From NCBI RefSeq assembly GCF_017583065.1, contig NZ_JAGEVL010000012.1, positions 1 through 37,244 of the forward strand: a stretch of DNA of 37,244 nt, in the 5' to 3' direction. This stretch comes from Staphylococcus shinii. Lineage in GTDB: Bacteria; Bacillota; Bacilli; Staphylococcales; Staphylococcaceae. The position numbers and the translations under genes were made by a program. The notes beneath the pieces are model-generated. The model made no database searches. It saw only the letters and a program-made list of their open reading frames with translations, and was not told where the DNA came from. Numbering within the stretch: position 1 is the stretch's first letter; each line of letters begins with the position of its first letter. Shown here piece after piece: positions 33,427-37,244 of the stretch.

Positions 33427-34356
33427 TTAACTCACCCCTTTTATCACAATCTGTTCAAATACTAATGTCGGATTAACATTTTGATTTAATTTTTTATGTG
33501 CTTCTGTTATTTGATCATATATCAAAATAATTTGATTATATGTTAACTTTTTAGAAAATGCTTTTACTTCTTCATATAAATCATGATATATGATATCATC
33601 ATCCATTCCTACCTTAGCATGCATAACATCCTCAAAGAAACCATTAACTGCCCCTAACGTAACTAACTGTAAGCGACGATTTTTAGCCTGCTTTAATAAA
33701 TCGACAATGGCTATTAACGCCATTGAACGATTTGTTAACAACAATTGGCACCATTTTATAATACTTTTACGCAATGCCATCAGATCTGCTTCTTCATTTA
33801 ACGCAACTGCACTTTCAATTTGTGTTGTATATGTACTTAACAATTCTGCTACAGGACATGAAATTTCGCGTTCAATTAGTCTTTCTATAAACAAAGACTT
33901 ATCTATTGGTTTAAAATATACATGTTGGCATCTAGAGTGAATAGTATCTAAAATTTGTTCTGGTTTTGTTGTTAATAAGATGGCTATCGTATTTTCAGGT
34001 GGTTCTTCTAAAAATTTCAAAATACTATTTTCACCTTGGATGGTTAATTTTTCAAAAGATTCAATAATATATACTTTATAGTCACCCTCGATAGGTAGTT
34101 GATTCATATGATGTACTAATTGTTCTACTTGGTCTTTTTTAATCGTAGTTTCTTCAGAAGATATATACATAAAATCTGGATGATTAAATGTTTCTACTTT
34201 TAACTGACATTGGTTCTCTTGGCCACATAGGATTAATTTCGTAAAATCAATTGCGACTTGTTGCATAGTTTGTCCATCATCGCCCTCAAATAAATAAGCA
34301 TGCGAGAGTTTATTTGATTGATACGCTTTCGTCAGTCTGTCTAGTTCATCCACCAT
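33427..34356 (-). CDS. holB: DNA polymerase III delta' subunit
   Basis: Clamp-loader subunit that works with DnaX and HolA to load the beta clamp. The 309-residue product has an AAA+ fold, with a degenerate P-loop (FEGDDGQTMQQ, 23-33), as expected for the non-ATP-hydrolysing delta' subunit, and the sensor SRC in DTIHSRCQHV. The zinc module of many bacterial HolB proteins is reduced: only Cys44 and Cys50 remain. It starts just after the long hairpin at 34380-34481, with AAAGGAG upstream, and is followed at 2 bp by ricT. Confidence 0.95.
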   Translation of the reverse strand: MVDELDRLTKAYQSNKLSHAYLFEGDDGQTMQQVAIDFTKLILCGQENQCQLKVETFNHPDFMYISSEETTIKKDQVEQLVHHMNQLPIEGDYKVYIIESFEKLTIQGENSILKFLEEPPENTIAILLTTKPEQILDTIHSRCQHVYFKPIDKSLFIERLIEREISCPVAELLSTYTTQIESAVALNEEADLMALRKSIIKWCQLLLTNRSMALIAIVDLLKQAKNRRLQLVTLGAVNGFFEDVMHAKVGMDDDIIYHDLYEEVKAFSKKLTYNQIILIYDQITEAHKKLNQNVNPTLVFEQIVIKGVS

Positions 34357-34379
34357 AAAGTTACTCCTTTATATAAAAA

Positions 34380-34481
34380 GGCTGCTTATACATAGTAACC
34401 TTACAAAGCACATTACTTAAGTTCATAACAGTTTAGTCTTAAGTGGAAATGTAATTTGAAAGGTCACTATATATAGCAACC
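34380..34481. repeat. 102-bp long imperfect hairpin filling the darA-holB gap
   Basis: The left half (34380-34421) and the reverse complement of the right half (34438-34481) align along their whole length at about 35 of 45 positions, with a loop of about 16 bases. The left arm starts GGCTGCTTATACATAGTAAC and the right arm, read inward on the minus strand, starts GGTTGCTATATATAGTGACC. Both end in ACTTAAG by the loop. On the minus strand the structure ends in TTTTTATA, so it could act as a large terminator or attenuator, an RNase III-type processing site, or be a MITE-like repeat. It begins 6 bases after the darA stop and ends 23 bases before the holB start. Confidence 0.75.
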
Positions 34482-34487
34482 ATGATT

Positions 34488-34838
<351 letters not shown>

Positions 34839-34843
34839 TTATA

Positions 34844-36806
<1,963 letters not shown>

Positions 36807-36841
36807 ATAACACCCACTTTTTAAACTTTAATTTTCATTAT

Positions 36842-36850
36842 ATTTTAACA
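36842..36850 (-). promoter_or_regulatory. Promoter of the decarboxylase-tmk run (tentative)
   Basis: TGTTAAAAT on the minus strand (extended -10) overlaps a perfect TATAAT (36837-36842). No clear -35 was found for either. It lies 30-45 bases before the start codon. Confidence 0.4.
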
Positions 36851-36921
36851 TATTTAAAGAACTAGTCATAAGTTCATTTAAACTTCTTGGTTTTAGAGTT
36901 CGTTTAGTTCGTCAGCTTCTA

Positions 36922-37024
36922 AAGTCCCACTTTTACATTCTAACTTCTAATTTATTTAGATAAAACTTGTTGCTCTCTTATCAGATTATATTTCGTTTTA
37001 TATTTCATTGTATTAGTGGGACTT
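36922..37024. repeat. 103-bp element bounded by 10-bp perfect inverted repeats
   Basis: AAGTCCCACT (36922-36931) and AGTGGGACTT (37015-37024) are perfect inverted repeats about 83 bases apart, with weaker similarity continuing inward. Short GGGACT-containing inverted repeats are, from memory, common between genes in staphylococci, so this may be a dispersed repeat. Confidence 0.55.
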
Positions 37025-37098
37025 ATGCATGAGCTTCTGCTCATGTATTCCGTTGCGACTGACAATTGTTTTACGTTGCAGTTAAGCTCTTCGTGCAT

Positions 37099-37123
37099 AA
37101 AAAAAAGACCCTATTGGGTCTTT
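37099..37123 (-). terminator. Intrinsic terminator after the right-hand 5S
   Basis: On the minus strand, AAAGACCC (37116-37123) pairs with GGGTCTTT (37104-37111) around a 4-base loop and runs into Ts. It begins about 5 bases after the 5S 3' end, as expected for the end of an rRNA operon. Confidence 0.92.
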
Positions 37124-37127
37124 GATT

Positions 37128-37183
37128 GCCTGGCAACGTCCTACTCTTGCGGAACGTAAGTCTGCTACCTTCGGCGCTAAAGA
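37128..37183 (-). pseudogene. rrf: 5S rRNA 3' half, 5' half missing
   Basis: On the minus strand, CTTTAGCGCCGAAGGTAGC through AAGAGTAGGACG to GTTGCCAGGC is the 3' half (about 56 nt) of a staphylococcal 5S rRNA. Upstream, where CACACCTGTTCCCATGCCG should stand, the sequence instead has a CTTGTC/GACAAG hairpin (37188-37203) and spacer-like sequence to the window end. Without its 5' strand it cannot close helix I. It may be a recombined 5S remnant, or a mis-joined rRNA repeat at a contig end. Confidence 0.7.
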
Positions 37184-37244
37184 CCTTTCTTGTCGTGAGA
37201 CAAGCGCTCGCATCTTTTCTCACTTGCATGCTTTCCTCACTCAC

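Larger units (their letters stand above)
36807..37098. other. Non-coding gap between the right 5S fragment and the decarboxylase gene
   Basis: This gap of about 290 bp holds the tentative promoter, a 103-bp inverted-repeat element (36922-37024), a perfect CATGAGC-TTCT-GCTCATG hairpin (37028-37045) and two direct copies of CGTTGC about 23 bases apart (about 37051 and 37074). No gene is supported. Confidence 0.6.

Overview
The window is a low-GC Firmicute chromosome segment. Gene content, gene order and protein sequences (GlmU, SpoVG, IspE, Tmk, the STGIDS form of TilS) match the conserved Staphylococcus block between two rRNA loci, and the proteins clearly differ from the S. aureus versions I remember. 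I therefore call it a non-aureus Staphylococcus; a coagulase-negative species is likely, but I cannot name it. Every protein-coding gene I accept is on the minus strand, so transcription runs from high to low coordinates. There is no prophage, insertion sequence, CRISPR array or obvious horizontally acquired island: this is core genome.

Layout in transcription order (right to left). At the right edge is the 3' half of a 5S rRNA gene with its terminator (37099-37183); its 5' half is replaced by unlike sequence. Next comes a PLP decarboxylase - tmk - darA - holB - ricT - yabA - tRNA adenine methyltransferase - GIY-YIG - rsmI run (36806-30347), covering dTMP supply, c-di-AMP sensing, clamp loading, RNA maturation, replication-initiation control and rRNA methylation. 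Then metG - tatD (30009-27230), rnmV - rsmA (27095-25653), veg (25553-25290), ispE - purR - ridA - spoVG (24934-22475), glmU (22023-20668), prs (20514-19549) and rplY (19409-18759). The long overlapping run pth - mfd - yabM - mazG - rqcP - divIC (18552-11055) follows, then an S1-domain gene, tilS - hpt, ftsH, hslO, cysK and the folate genes folP - folB - folK ending with lysS (581). At the left edge a 5S rRNA gene with its own tandem promoters runs off the window.

Much of the block serves translation: 5S rRNA and its maturase RnmV, the 5S-binding protein L25, LysRS, MetRS, TilS, RsmA, RsmI, Pth and RqcP. A second theme is nucleotide and cofactor supply: Prs, Hpt, PurR, Tmk and Fol enzymes. 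Sigma-A-type promoters can be read in front of 5S, yabR, rplY, prs, glmU, veg (two in tandem) and metG, and less surely for cysK, ftsH, ispE and the decarboxylase. Strong intrinsic terminators end lysS, cysK, ftsH, yabR, rplY, spoVG, veg, tatD and the right 5S.

The less ordinary content is in the gaps: a 102-bp imperfect long hairpin that fills the darA-holB gap, two other ~100-120-bp inverted-repeat elements (10425-10544 and 36922-37024), a structured leader in front of rplY, a possible plus-strand small RNA opposite all genes (30183-30255), and the disrupted 5S copy at the right edge. I found no complete new multi-gene system; these non-coding structures are the best candidates for something undescribed.
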